Source of the DNA: SHZI01 sp963698405
GTDB lineage: Bacteria; Pseudomonadota; Gammaproteobacteria; Steroidobacterales; GCA-2729495
DNA: 64,000 nucleotides
Assembly (NCBI GenBank): GCA_963698405.1
Contig: CAVOQT010000003.1
Location: forward strand, 1 to 64,000
Direction of reading: 5' to 3'
Shown one piece after another: positions 1 to 11,844 of this stretch (its first letter is position 1; each line of letters starts with the position of its first letter). The notes under the pieces were generated by a model. It was not told where the DNA came from, did no database searches, and was given only the letters and a program-made list of their open reading frames with translations. The translations under genes were made by a program, and so were the position numbers.

Positions 1-1021
<1,021 letters not shown>

Positions 1022-1104
1022 AGGGTCAAAAAGAATGCGATCAAAGAGGAAGCCGCCAAGGATAGGGGAACGCCGGCTGGGTCGAAAGGGATCTGTTCCG
1101 ATTG

Positions 1105-1229
1105 GGTCGACCGGGCGGTCACGCGGGACTGCCCTGTCAACTGCGCCCTGGTCGACCGAGCGGTCACGCGGGATACCCTTTGGCACTACGGCGGAGTACC
1201 GCCGTGAGCGTTGCCAAAGGGTATCCCGC
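1105..1229. repeat. direct repeats plus large inverted repeat between recX and alaS
   Basis: Two 24-base direct repeats (1105-1128 and 1150-1173, one mismatch) each contain the small palindrome GACCG-NN-CGGTC. The second runs into a perfect 18-base inverted repeat, with arms 1168-1185 and 1212-1229. Within its loop is a second perfect 7-base hairpin, ACGGCGG (1188-1194) with CCGCCGT (1199-1205). No T-tract follows on either strand, so this is not a standard terminator. It differs in sequence from the other palindromic repeats of this window. E. coli AlaRS is known to bind a palindrome near its own promoter; whether this element has that role is unknown. Confidence 0.85.
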
Positions 1230-1268
1230 ATGCCCGCTCTGCGCGCTGGTCCGGTCAGCGCCGGGCTT

Positions 1269-1802
1269 TTAGTCCTCGTCGTCAGCGCCGCCGAAGGCTG
1301 CGCGTAGCTGTTCGGCGCTGAAGCCACGGTACTGCAGGAAACGGGACTGGCGGGCGCGTTCCTTGTAGTCGGCGGGCAGGTCGGGGCCGAAGCGCTTTTC
1401 GCGCACGGCGCGGGCCTCGGCAGCCCAGTCCACTTCCTGCCCGGCCAGCGCCTCGGCGACCTGTGCGCCGGCGATGCCACGCCGCTCGAGTTCGGCGCGC
1501 AGCCAGAGCGGGCCGTGCCCGCGGCGGGTGTAGCTGGCGAGGAAGCTGTCGATGAAGCGCTGCTCGCTGAGCAGGCCGTCGTCGATCAGCGCGCTGAGCG
1601 TCTGCTCGATTTCCTCGGGCGGAAACTCGCGGGACTGCAGCTTCTCGCGCAGCTCGGCGACCGAGTGCTCGCGACGCGCGAGGATGTCGAGGGCGATCTT
1701 GCGCGCGGATGCTGGCGCTTGCGCTCGTCGGCACGGCGCCTCGCCGTCCTCAGGCTTCGTCGAGGGCTTCCGCCTCGACCACTGGTTTCTCGGCATCGCC
1801 AA
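1269..1802 (-). CDS. recX: regulatory protein RecX (N-terminal reading frame uncertain)
   Basis: RecX binds RecA filaments and modulates their activity. The body is typical: SARKIALDILARREHSVAEL, then the helical RecX repeats with RGHGPLWLRAELERRGI and a C-terminal SRFLQYRGFSAEQLRAAF. The intact frame opens at 1802, 53 bases inside recA, and its first 30 residues do not look like RecX. A better start is the GTG at 1734, 13 bases after the recA stop and preceded by a purine-rich GGACGGCGAGG, but it is in a different frame. Joining the two needs one extra base near 1705-1712. I therefore suspect a +1 indel; otherwise the gene overlaps recA and carries a spurious N-terminus. Confidence 0.8.
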   Translation of the reverse strand: MAMPRNQWSRRKPSTKPEDGEAPCRRAQAPASARKIALDILARREHSVAELREKLQSREFPPEEIEQTLSALIDDGLLSEQRFIDSFLASYTRRGHGPLWLRAELERRGIAGAQVAEALAGQEVDWAAEARAVREKRFGPDLPADYKERARQSRFLQYRGFSAEQLRAAFGGADDED

Positions 1803-2793
1803 CTTTCACCATCAGTACAGCGCGCAGCTTTTTCTCGATCTCGGCGGCAATCTCGCGGTTGGCAGCCAGGAAGTCGCGGGCATTGTCGCGGCCCTGGCCG
1901 ATGCGGTCGCCTTCGTAGCTGTACCAGGCACCGGACTTGGCGATGATGCCGTGCTTGCTGCCGAGGTCGATCAGCTCGCCCTCACGGGAGATGCCCTTCT
2001 CGTAGATGATCTCGAACTCGGCCACGCGGAACGGCGGTGCGACCTTGTTCTTGACGACCTTGACGCGGGTCTGGTTGCCGACCACTTCTTCGCCGCGCTT
2101 GATCGCGCCGATGCGGCGGATATCCATGCGCACCGAGGAATAGAACTTGAGGGCGTTGCCGCCGGGGGTGGTTTCGGGGTTGCCGAACATCACGCCGATC
2201 TTCATGCGGATCTGGTTGATGAAGATCACCGCCGTGTTCGAGCGCTTGATGTTGCCGGTGAGCTTGCGCAGCGCCTGCGACATGAGGCGGGCCTGCAGGC
2301 CGACGTGCGTATCGCCCATCTCGCCTTCGATTTCAGCCTTGGGCGTGAGCGCGGCGACCGAGTCGACCACCACCACGTCGATGGCGCCGGAACGCACCAG
2401 CAGATCGGTGATCTCCAGTGCCTGCTCGCCGGTGTCCGGCTGCGAGACCAGCAGGTCGTCGATATTCACGCCCAGCTTCTGGGCATAGGCCGGATCCAGC
2501 GCGTGCTCGGCATCCACGAAGGCCGCGGTACCGCCGGACTTCTGGCATTCGGCGATGATCTGCAGGGTGAGCGTGGTCTTGCCAGAGGATTCGGGCCCGA
2601 AGATCTCGATGACGCGGCCCTTGGGCACGCCGCCGACGCCCAGCGCGAGATCGAGATTCAGCGAACCGGTGGAGATGACGTCGATGTCCTTGATCACCCC
2701 GGAATCGCCGAGGCGCATCACGGAACCCTTGCCAAATTGCCGTTCGATCTGGCCCAGTGCGGCGCTCAGCGCCTTCTTGCGATTGTCATCCAT
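1750..2793 (-). CDS. recA: recombinase RecA
   Basis: ATP-dependent strand-exchange protein and co-protease for LexA. The 347 residues match the family length. Visible motifs are the Walker A GPESSGKTTL (about residue 66), the MAW-like segment with DAEHALDPAYAQKLGV, the L1/L2 DNA-binding region including FINQIRMKIGVMFGNPETTPGG, and an acidic C-terminus. The 90-base gap to cinA contains a GGAATAAT-like -10, but I find no CTG-N10-CAG LexA box there. SOS control, if present, would use another operator. Confidence 0.98.
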   Translation of the reverse strand: MDDNRKKALSAALGQIERQFGKGSVMRLGDSGVIKDIDVISTGSLNLDLALGVGGVPKGRVIEIFGPESSGKTTLTLQIIAECQKSGGTAAFVDAEHALDPAYAQKLGVNIDDLLVSQPDTGEQALEITDLLVRSGAIDVVVVDSVAALTPKAEIEGEMGDTHVGLQARLMSQALRKLTGNIKRSNTAVIFINQIRMKIGVMFGNPETTPGGNALKFYSSVRMDIRRIGAIKRGEEVVGNQTRVKVVKNKVAPPFRVAEFEIIYEKGISREGELIDLGSKHGIIAKSGAWYSYEGDRIGQGRDNARDFLAANREIAAEIEKKLRAVLMVKVGDAEKPVVEAEALDEA

Positions 2794-2883
2794 GAGTGAT
2801 TCCGGTCCCCGTTGAAGCTGGGGTGATTATTCCACAGTTCACCCACTCACACAGGCGCGCGAAAGCAGGCACTTCGCTGCGAT

Positions 2884-3390
2884 TCAGCTGGCGAGCCGGC
2901 CGATACAGCCCTCAAGTGCGGCCGCCACCGACTGGCGGCGAATCGCATCCCGGTCGCCTTCGAACTGGCGCCGTTCAGCCTTGAGCACCGGCCCGGGACC
3001 GGCCCAGGCCAGCCAGACCGTGCCCACCGGCTTGTCATCGCTGCCGCCGTCCGGCCCGGCGATGCCGGTGATGGCCACGGCGATCTCCGCACCGCTCGCC
3101 AGCCGGGCGCCGATCGCCATCTGTTCGGCCACTTCCTCGCTGACCGCGCCGTGCGCGGCCAGCGTGCCCTCGCCCACGCCCAGCAGCGCGAGCTTCGCCG
3201 CGTTGCCGTAGGTGACGAAGCCGTATTCAAACCAGGCCGAGCTGCCGGGCCGGTCGGTCAGGCACTTGGCCAGCCAGCCGCCGGTGCAGGACTCAGCAGT
3301 GGCGATGCGCGCATCCAGGGCCTCCAGCCGGGCTGCGAGCTGCTCGACCAGGGCGGCCAGTTCCGTATCGGTGGGTGCAGCCTTGTTCAT
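2884..3390 (-). CDS. pncC: nicotinamide-nucleotide amidase (CinA C-terminal domain family, PncC)
   Basis: Deamidates NMN to nicotinate mononucleotide for NAD recycling. The 168-residue protein has only the CinA C-terminal domain: TAESCTGGWLAKCLTDRPGSS with the catalytic Ser/Cys region, FVTYGNAAKLALLGV, then VAITGIAGPDGG and KPVGTVWLAWA. The ATG at 3390 overlaps the stop of the upstream glycosyltransferase in an ATGA junction, so the two are translationally coupled. recA follows downstream, as in many proteobacteria. Confidence 0.93.
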   Translation of the reverse strand: MNKAAPTDTELAALVEQLAARLEALDARIATAESCTGGWLAKCLTDRPGSSAWFEYGFVTYGNAAKLALLGVGEGTLAAHGAVSEEVAEQMAIGARLASGAEIAVAITGIAGPDGGSDDKPVGTVWLAWAGPGPVLKAERRQFEGDRDAIRRQSVAAALEGCIGRLAS

Positions 3391-4484
3391 GGTTTGGGCA
3401 TCCCGGTTTTCTCCGCCAGCAGTTGCGTATACAGGGCCAGATAGCTGTCCACCATCTGCATCGGCCCGAAGCGGCGCTGCACCCGTTCGCGGCCGGCCGC
3501 GCCCAGCTGCTGGCGCAGATTGGGATCGCCGAGCAGGCGAATCACGGCCGCGGCAAGCGCTGCCGTATCGCCAGGCGGCACCAGAAGGCCGGTCTCGCCA
3601 TCGACCACCACCTCCGGCACGCCGCCCGCAGCGAAGGCGACGATGGAGACGCCAGCGGCCTGCGCTTCCAGCAGGCTCACGCCCAGGCCCTCGTGCAGCG
3701 CCGGGTGCACGAGCAGATCGATATGGCCCAGGAAAGCGCGCAGCTCGGGATTGAAGCCGCAGAAGCTGGCCGTCCCGCCCCAGCCGGTGCGCGACTTCAG
3801 CTCGGCCTCCAGCGGACCGGTGCCGAAGATCAGCAGGCGCGCGTCGGGGCACCGGTCGCGGATCAGCGGCCAGGCGGCGAGCAGCAGCGCGTGACCCTTG
3901 CGCGGAATCATCTGCGCGACGATCGCCACCGTGCGCTGGCCCGGCTCGATATTGAACTCGCTGAGAAATCGTTCGCGCGGCCAGCTGGGCACGCAGTCCG
4001 CGGCAGTCACACTGCTGCGGATGGTGGAGAGCTTGGCCGCTGGTATGCCCTGCGCTTCCAGCTGTGCGCGCACCGCCGATGAGATCGCCACCACGCGCTC
4101 ATAGGCCAGGTACTTGAGATTGCCGATCAGCGGCGTGTCCGGGTTGTCCACCCGGCGGGTCAGCACCGCCGGAATATGCGCCACGGCGGCCGCCAGACCA
4201 CCGAAGATGTCGGCGCCGCGCCGGCTGTGTACGTGCAGCAGATCGGGCTTCAGTCGCCGCACTTCCGCAACCAGAAAGGACACTGAAGCCACATCGAGGT
4301 CGCCGCCGAGCTCGTGCGTCACCACTTCAAGGCCGGCTTCAGCTGCCGCCGCGGCGATGGCGCTGCCGGTGGGACAGGCCAGCGTGGAGCGCACGCCGCG
4401 CGCCTCCAGCCCGCGCATCAGCTCAAGAACCTGGCGAGGTCCTCCATACAGATGACGGCCGGTTTCCAGATGCAGGATGTGCAT
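3387..4484 (-). CDS. glycosyltransferase, GT4 family
   Basis: A 365-residue GT-B fold enzyme that transfers a sugar from an activated donor; the acceptor cannot be read from sequence. The N-terminal half starts MHILHLETGRHLYGGPRQV (acceptor side with glycine-rich loop). The C-terminal half has VAIVAQMIPRKGHALLLAAW, LLIFGTGPLEAEL, and HEGLGVSLLEAQAAG, the E-x7-E donor-binding motif, followed by GGVPEVVVDGETGLLVPPGD. It starts the leftward group ending in recA and is divergent from the toxin-antitoxin pair. It is likely an envelope or LPS-type sugar transferase, by family only. Confidence 0.88.
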   Translation of the reverse strand: MHILHLETGRHLYGGPRQVLELMRGLEARGVRSTLACPTGSAIAAAAAEAGLEVVTHELGGDLDVASVSFLVAEVRRLKPDLLHVHSRRGADIFGGLAAAVAHIPAVLTRRVDNPDTPLIGNLKYLAYERVVAISSAVRAQLEAQGIPAAKLSTIRSSVTAADCVPSWPRERFLSEFNIEPGQRTVAIVAQMIPRKGHALLLAAWPLIRDRCPDARLLIFGTGPLEAELKSRTGWGGTASFCGFNPELRAFLGHIDLLVHPALHEGLGVSLLEAQAAGVSIVAFAAGGVPEVVVDGETGLLVPPGDTAALAAAVIRLLGDPNLRQQLGAAGRERVQRRFGPMQMVDSYLALYTQLLAEKTGMPKP

Positions 4485-4597
4485 TAAACAATCATAAGCT
4501 CGCGCCCGCTGAACTGCACAAAGCTGTCCGATTCCTTGATTCCTTTACCGGCGGCCAGTCGCGAAGCTTGGGGATCCAGACCCAGGCCGCCTGAAGC

Positions 4598-4634
4598 TTG
4601 ACCTATGCCCCCTGTGTGTATAAAATTTTATACA
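4598..4634 (+). promoter_or_regulatory. toxin-antitoxin promoter with overlapping palindromic operator
   Basis: A -35 TTGACC (4598-4603) and a -10 TAAAAT (4621-4626) are separated by exactly 17 bases. A perfect 18-base palindrome, TGTATAAAATTTTATACA (4617-4634), covers the -10 and start region, just ahead of the toxin GTG at 4644. HigA-type antitoxins repress their own operons through palindromes in this position, so this is the probable autorepression operator. Confidence 0.82.
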
Positions 4635-4643
4635 GACTGATCG

Positions 4644-4982
4644 GTGCGCAACGAGAAGGAAATCCGTTGGGCAGGCTCGGCCTTCGACGACTTGCTGGCA
4701 TTCCCGGACGAAGCACGCCGCCATGCCGGCTTTCAGCTAAGCAAGGTACAAGCCGGCCTGAACCCGGACGACTGGAAGCCCTTCGAGGCAGTGGGTGCTG
4801 GCACCAGGGAAATCCGCATTCGGGGAACCAGTGGTGCGTACCGGGTGATGTACATCGCCAGATTTGAAGAAGCCGTATACGTCTTGCATTGCTTCAGGAA
4901 GAAGACTCAGGCGACCAGCAGGCAGGACAAGGCCATTGCCACAGCGCGCTATCGCGCCGTAGTCAACGCAAGGAGGGCCTGA
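4644..4982 (+). CDS. higB: type II toxin, RelE/HigB-like (phage Gp49-like family)
   Basis: A small basic protein of 112 residues with the fold signature of the Gp49-like/HigB toxins: EIRWAGSAFDDLLAFPDEAR, GAGTREIRIRGTSGAYRVMYIARF, then VYVLHCFRKKTQATSRQD. Such toxins are ribosome-dependent mRNA interferases. It starts with GTG at 4644, just after the palindromic operator, and its TGA lies two bases before the antitoxin ATG. Toxin-first order fits HigBA. The basic strand motif RVMYIARFEEAVYVLHCFRKK is characteristic of the family. Confidence 0.88.
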   Translation: MRNEKEIRWAGSAFDDLLAFPDEARRHAGFQLSKVQAGLNPDDWKPFEAVGAGTREIRIRGTSGAYRVMYIARFEEAVYVLHCFRKKTQATSRQDKAIATARYRAVVNARRA

Positions 4983-4984
4983 AA

Positions 4985-5317
4985 ATGAAGATCGATACCG
5001 AAATCCGCCATGTGAGCAAACCCGGTGCAAACCTCTTTCTGGAACTGGGGTTTCCACCAAGCGAAGCCAGACGCCTGCAGGCCGCATCTCGCAAACAGAT
5101 CAATGACACACGACTGCTGAAGCAACAACTGATGGAAGAGCTATCCAGCTGGATTTCCGAACATCACCTGAAGCAGGCTGATGCTGCCGAAATCCTTATG
5201 GTCTCGCGCCCACGCGTTTCTGACGTAGTGAACAAGAAGACAGCCAAGTTCACCATCGACACACTGGTCGAAATGCTCAGCCGCATCGGCAAACCGGTCA
5301 GGCTGGCGGTCGGCTGA
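4985..5317 (+). CDS. higA: antitoxin, HigA-like XRE family
   Basis: A 110-residue helix-turn-helix antitoxin. The start is the ATG at 4985, preceded by a strong AGGAGG (4971-4976 region); longer readings run into the toxin. The HTH lies in the C-terminal half: LKQADAAEILMVSRPRVSDVVNKKTAKFTIDTLVEML, ending in RIGKPVRLAVG, typical of the HigA/XRE class paired with Gp49-like toxins. It should neutralise the toxin and bind the palindrome at 4617-4634. It ends 14 bases before the mutS start. Confidence 0.88.
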   Translation: MKIDTEIRHVSKPGANLFLELGFPPSEARRLQAASRKQINDTRLLKQQLMEELSSWISEHHLKQADAAEILMVSRPRVSDVVNKKTAKFTIDTLVEMLSRIGKPVRLAVG

Positions 5318-5331
5318 TACCGCTGAATCTC

Positions 5332-7888
<2,557 letters not shown>

Positions 7889-7896
7889 GAACGCTC

Positions 7897-7958
7897 GTAG
7901 GAGCGGCTTCAGCCGCGATCCTGTTTGCGTTGAATATCGCGGCTGAAGCCGCTCCCAC
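7897..7958. repeat. palindromic repeat, class A pair
   Basis: Arm 7897-7919 (GTAGGAGCGGCTTCAGCC...) and its reverse-complement arm 7936-7958 (one mismatch) are separated by a 16-base loop. The element starts nine bases after the mutS TAA, in the gap between mutS and the facing dehydrogenase, and could act as a bidirectional transcription or decay barrier. Confidence 0.9.
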
Positions 7959-7966
7959 CGCCCCCA

Positions 7967-8724
7967 TCAAAGCCGGCCGCCGCCGGAGACTTCGAGGATC
8001 TGGCCGGTGATGAAGGAGGCTTCGTCGGAGGCGAGGAAGGCGATCGCGGCACCAACCTCATCAGGCCGGCCGACGCGGCCGAGCGGATAGCCGCCGCCGA
8101 TGCCGGTCTTGATCTGCTGCCACATCTCGGGCGGCAGGGTTTTGGTGATGCTCTCGACTTCGATCAGGCCGGTGCAACCGCATTGACGCGGATGCCGTCG
8201 CGGCCGAGCGCCAGCGCCAGCGAGCGGGTCAACGCGTACACACCACCCTTGGAGGCCGAGTAGCTGAACTGCATGGGGCTGCCGCGCCAGGTGAGCGAAC
8301 TCATGTTGACGATCGCACCGCCCTTCTGTGCTTTCATGATCTTCACCGCCGCCTGACAGCACAGGAAGCAGGTGGTGAGATTGGTGTCCACGTTCTTGTG
8401 CAGCCGCTCGAGCGTGACCTTCTCCAGCGGCACGCCGGCGTCGTGATCGAAGCCCGCCACGTTGATCAGCACATCGATGCGGCCGTAGTGCTGCATCACG
8501 CTGGCGAACAGCGCATCCACATCGGCCTGCTGGCTGAGATCAGCCGGCCAGAACGCGGTTTCGGCAGCACCTGCCGTCAGTTCAGCCGGCACATCGGCCG
8601 CGGACTTGTTGATGTCGGTGAGCGCCAGTCGCGCGCCGCCCTTTGCTATCCACTGCACCGTGGCTGCGCCGATGCCGCCGAGCGCGCCGGTGATGAGCAC
8701 CACCTTGTCACTGAATCTGGCCAC
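7967..8724 (-). pseudogene. short-chain dehydrogenase/reductase, one frame shift
   Basis: An NAD(P)-dependent SDR of about 250 residues. Seen are VVLITGALGGIGAAT (Rossmann TGxxxGIG), NVAG, the Ser-containing NMSSLTW, the catalytic YSASKGG (YxxxK), and the C-terminal VGAAIAFLASDEASFITGQILEVSGGG. The likely start is GTG 8724, with AGGGAG seven bases upstream. The frame breaks near 8167, where the expected GCACCGGGCCTGATC reads GCACCGGCCTGATC: one G missing from a run. The remaining third continues to TGA at 7967. The substrate is unknown; the family includes 3-oxoacyl-ACP reductase-like enzymes. The start overlaps the hydrolase end by 17 bases, suggesting one transcript. Confidence 0.83.
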
Positions 8725-9377
8725 TTGGGTCTCCCTGTCGATTGAACATGCCATGGCGCAGAAAAAATGCCGTCTGCTTTGCCACCTCCGGCGATACCAG
8801 CAAGCCCGTATGGGTCACCGGATAAGTCATGTGCGCCTTGATGCCCGGCAGCTGGGTCTCGACCACCGCGATGGTGCCGTCATTGGGCTCGGGCAATATG
8901 CCGAGCATCATGGCAGCACCGATACTCGTGGTACCGGCGATCACACCGACTTCGCGGTCGCCGTCATAGCGCTGCAGCAGCTGGCCGAGCAGCGCCTGGC
9001 GACCAGTCGGACCGAGGATCGCCGCACCGAGTTCGCCGAGTCTGTGCCAGCTGATCGGCAGCGATGCTGCCGCGGAGCGGAGAGCCCAGACAGACGATAC
9101 GCCCGGGTTTGACGAGCGGCCGGCGCTGCAGCGCGACCAGCGCCATCAGGCCACCGGTGCTGTGGCCGACCAGGTGCAGGCTCGGCGATTTGAGGTCATC
9201 GAGAAAATCGCGCAGACGATCGGCGTTGGTGCTGAAGTCAGCGCCGAAGGTGCCGTACTGGAATAGCTCGGTCGGATAGCCGTGCTCGTCGCTGAGGCGA
9301 TGCCGCAGCAGGCCCGCCTCGGCGCCGTTCATCCACAAGCCATGGATGACGACGACGGTTTCAGTGGGTACGCTCAA
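8708..9377 (-). pseudogene. alpha/beta hydrolase (esterase/lipase-like), one frame shift
   Basis: About 220 residues with an alpha/beta hydrolase fold: VVVIHGLWMNGAE (oxyanion region), HLVGHSTGGLMALVALQ (nucleophile elbow GHSTGG), and in the second frame VIAGTTSIGAAMMLG and HTGLLVSPEVAKQTAFFLRHG with the catalytic His. The frame shifts by +1 near 9035-9040 (an extra base after GCACAG), after which LGELGAAILGPTGRQALLGQ continues smoothly. The start is TTG 9377; there is no better one. Substrate unknown; the domain resembles cell-envelope or PGAP1-type lipase families. Confidence 0.8.
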
Positions 9378-9388
9378 AATGGATTCCG

Positions 9389-9461
9389 TGTAGGAGCGGC
9401 TTCCTGTGGGAGCGCCTTCAGGCGCGATTATCGGCTCAATATATCGCGGCTGAAGCCGCTC

Positions 9462-9465
<4 letters not shown>
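9389..9465. repeat. palindromic repeat, class A pair with a nested class B arm
   Basis: A truncated class A arm (9389-9402) is followed by a full class B arm beginning GTGGGAGCGCCTTCAGGC (about 9406-9428) and a reverse class A arm (9443-9465). The class B arm appears inserted in the class A pair. The aspS TAG (9464-9462) is the TAG of the reverse arm, so the repeat abuts the end of that gene. Confidence 0.87.
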
Positions 9466-11231
<1,766 letters not shown>

Positions 11232-11239
11232 GCTAAAAA

Positions 11240-11575
11240 TTACCTGAAACTCAGTGCTTGTGGCCGCCTTCGCCGTGTGCTATGACCACCCGGACCATGA
11301 CTGTGGCCATGGTCGTGGCTATGGCTCTTGTCGCCGTCGAGGTTATGGCCCTTCTTCGGGGTGGCCTCTGACTTGCCGTCGCCCTTGGCCTTGCCCTCGC
11401 TGGGCGGGCTCTTGTACCAGCCGCCGCCCTTGAGGTGAAAACTCGGCGCCGACAGCAGCTTGCGCAGCTTGAGCTTGCCGCACTCGGGACACTTGCGCAG
11501 CACGCCTTCGCCCGCCTTCTGCAGGATATCGAAGTGATGACCGCAGGCTTCACACTGGTAGTCGAAAATCGGCAT
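11240..11575 (-). CDS. FmdB-family zinc ribbon protein with His-rich tail
   Basis: A small regulator-like protein. The N-terminus MPIFDYQCEACGHHFDILQKAGE and KCPECGKLKLRKLLSAPSFHLKG give the CxxC...CxxC zinc ribbon of the FmdB/CxxC family often found upstream of aspS. The tail has a His-rich stretch HSHDHGHSHG. In the open frame the gene ends GGHSTRRRRPQALSFR at 11240. With one base fewer near 11278 the tail would read SHGEGGHKH and stop at 11251, which fits a His-rich tail better. The true end may therefore be 11251 with a +1 indel. Function unproven. Confidence 0.82.
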   Translation of the reverse strand: MPIFDYQCEACGHHFDILQKAGEGVLRKCPECGKLKLRKLLSAPSFHLKGGGWYKSPPSEGKAKGDGKSEATPKKGHNLDGDKSHSHDHGHSHGPGGHSTRRRRPQALSFR

Positions 11576-11642
11576 GGCTGGACCTCGTATATAGCGCGGC
11601 GGGATTCTACCGTATTGCGGGAACGGCTTTCGCAGGAGCGCG

Positions 11643-11817
11643 GTAGGAGCGGCTTTAGCCGCGATTCCGTATTGTATCGCGCCTGAAGGCGCTCCTACCC
11701 GTTGCGGGATCGCGGCTAAAGCCGCTCCTACGGGTGGGAGCGGCTTTAGGCCGCGATTCCGTATTTTTTATCGCGCCTGAAGGCGCTCCCACCCGTAGGA
11801 GCGCCTTCAGGCGCGAT
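11643..11817. repeat. cluster of six palindromic repeat arms (classes A and B)
   Basis: In order: A forward 11643-11665, B reverse 11676-11698, A reverse 11709-11731, A forward 11734-11757 (one extra G), B reverse 11770-11792, B forward 11795-11817. Class A has the stem GCGGCT/AGCCGC and class B has GCGCCT/AGGCGC. The two classes alternate, so arms can pair locally or across the cluster. The 269-base space between the clpB stop and the zinc-ribbon start contains little else. Confidence 0.92.
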
Positions 11818-11844
11818 CCCCGGCGCAGGTTTATGCGTCGGCGT

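Noticed and set aside
1168..1229. Intrinsic terminator of recX
   Set aside because: The stem is long and perfect but no T-run follows on the coding strand.
2794..2883. LexA box ahead of recA
   Set aside because: I searched the gap for CTG-N10-CAG and found none; another operator form cannot be excluded.
11576..11844. Possible CRISPR array (regular repeats between clpB and fmdB)
   Set aside because: The units are 23-base inverted arms of two classes with 2-15 base gaps, not direct repeats with uniform spacers, and no cas genes are near.
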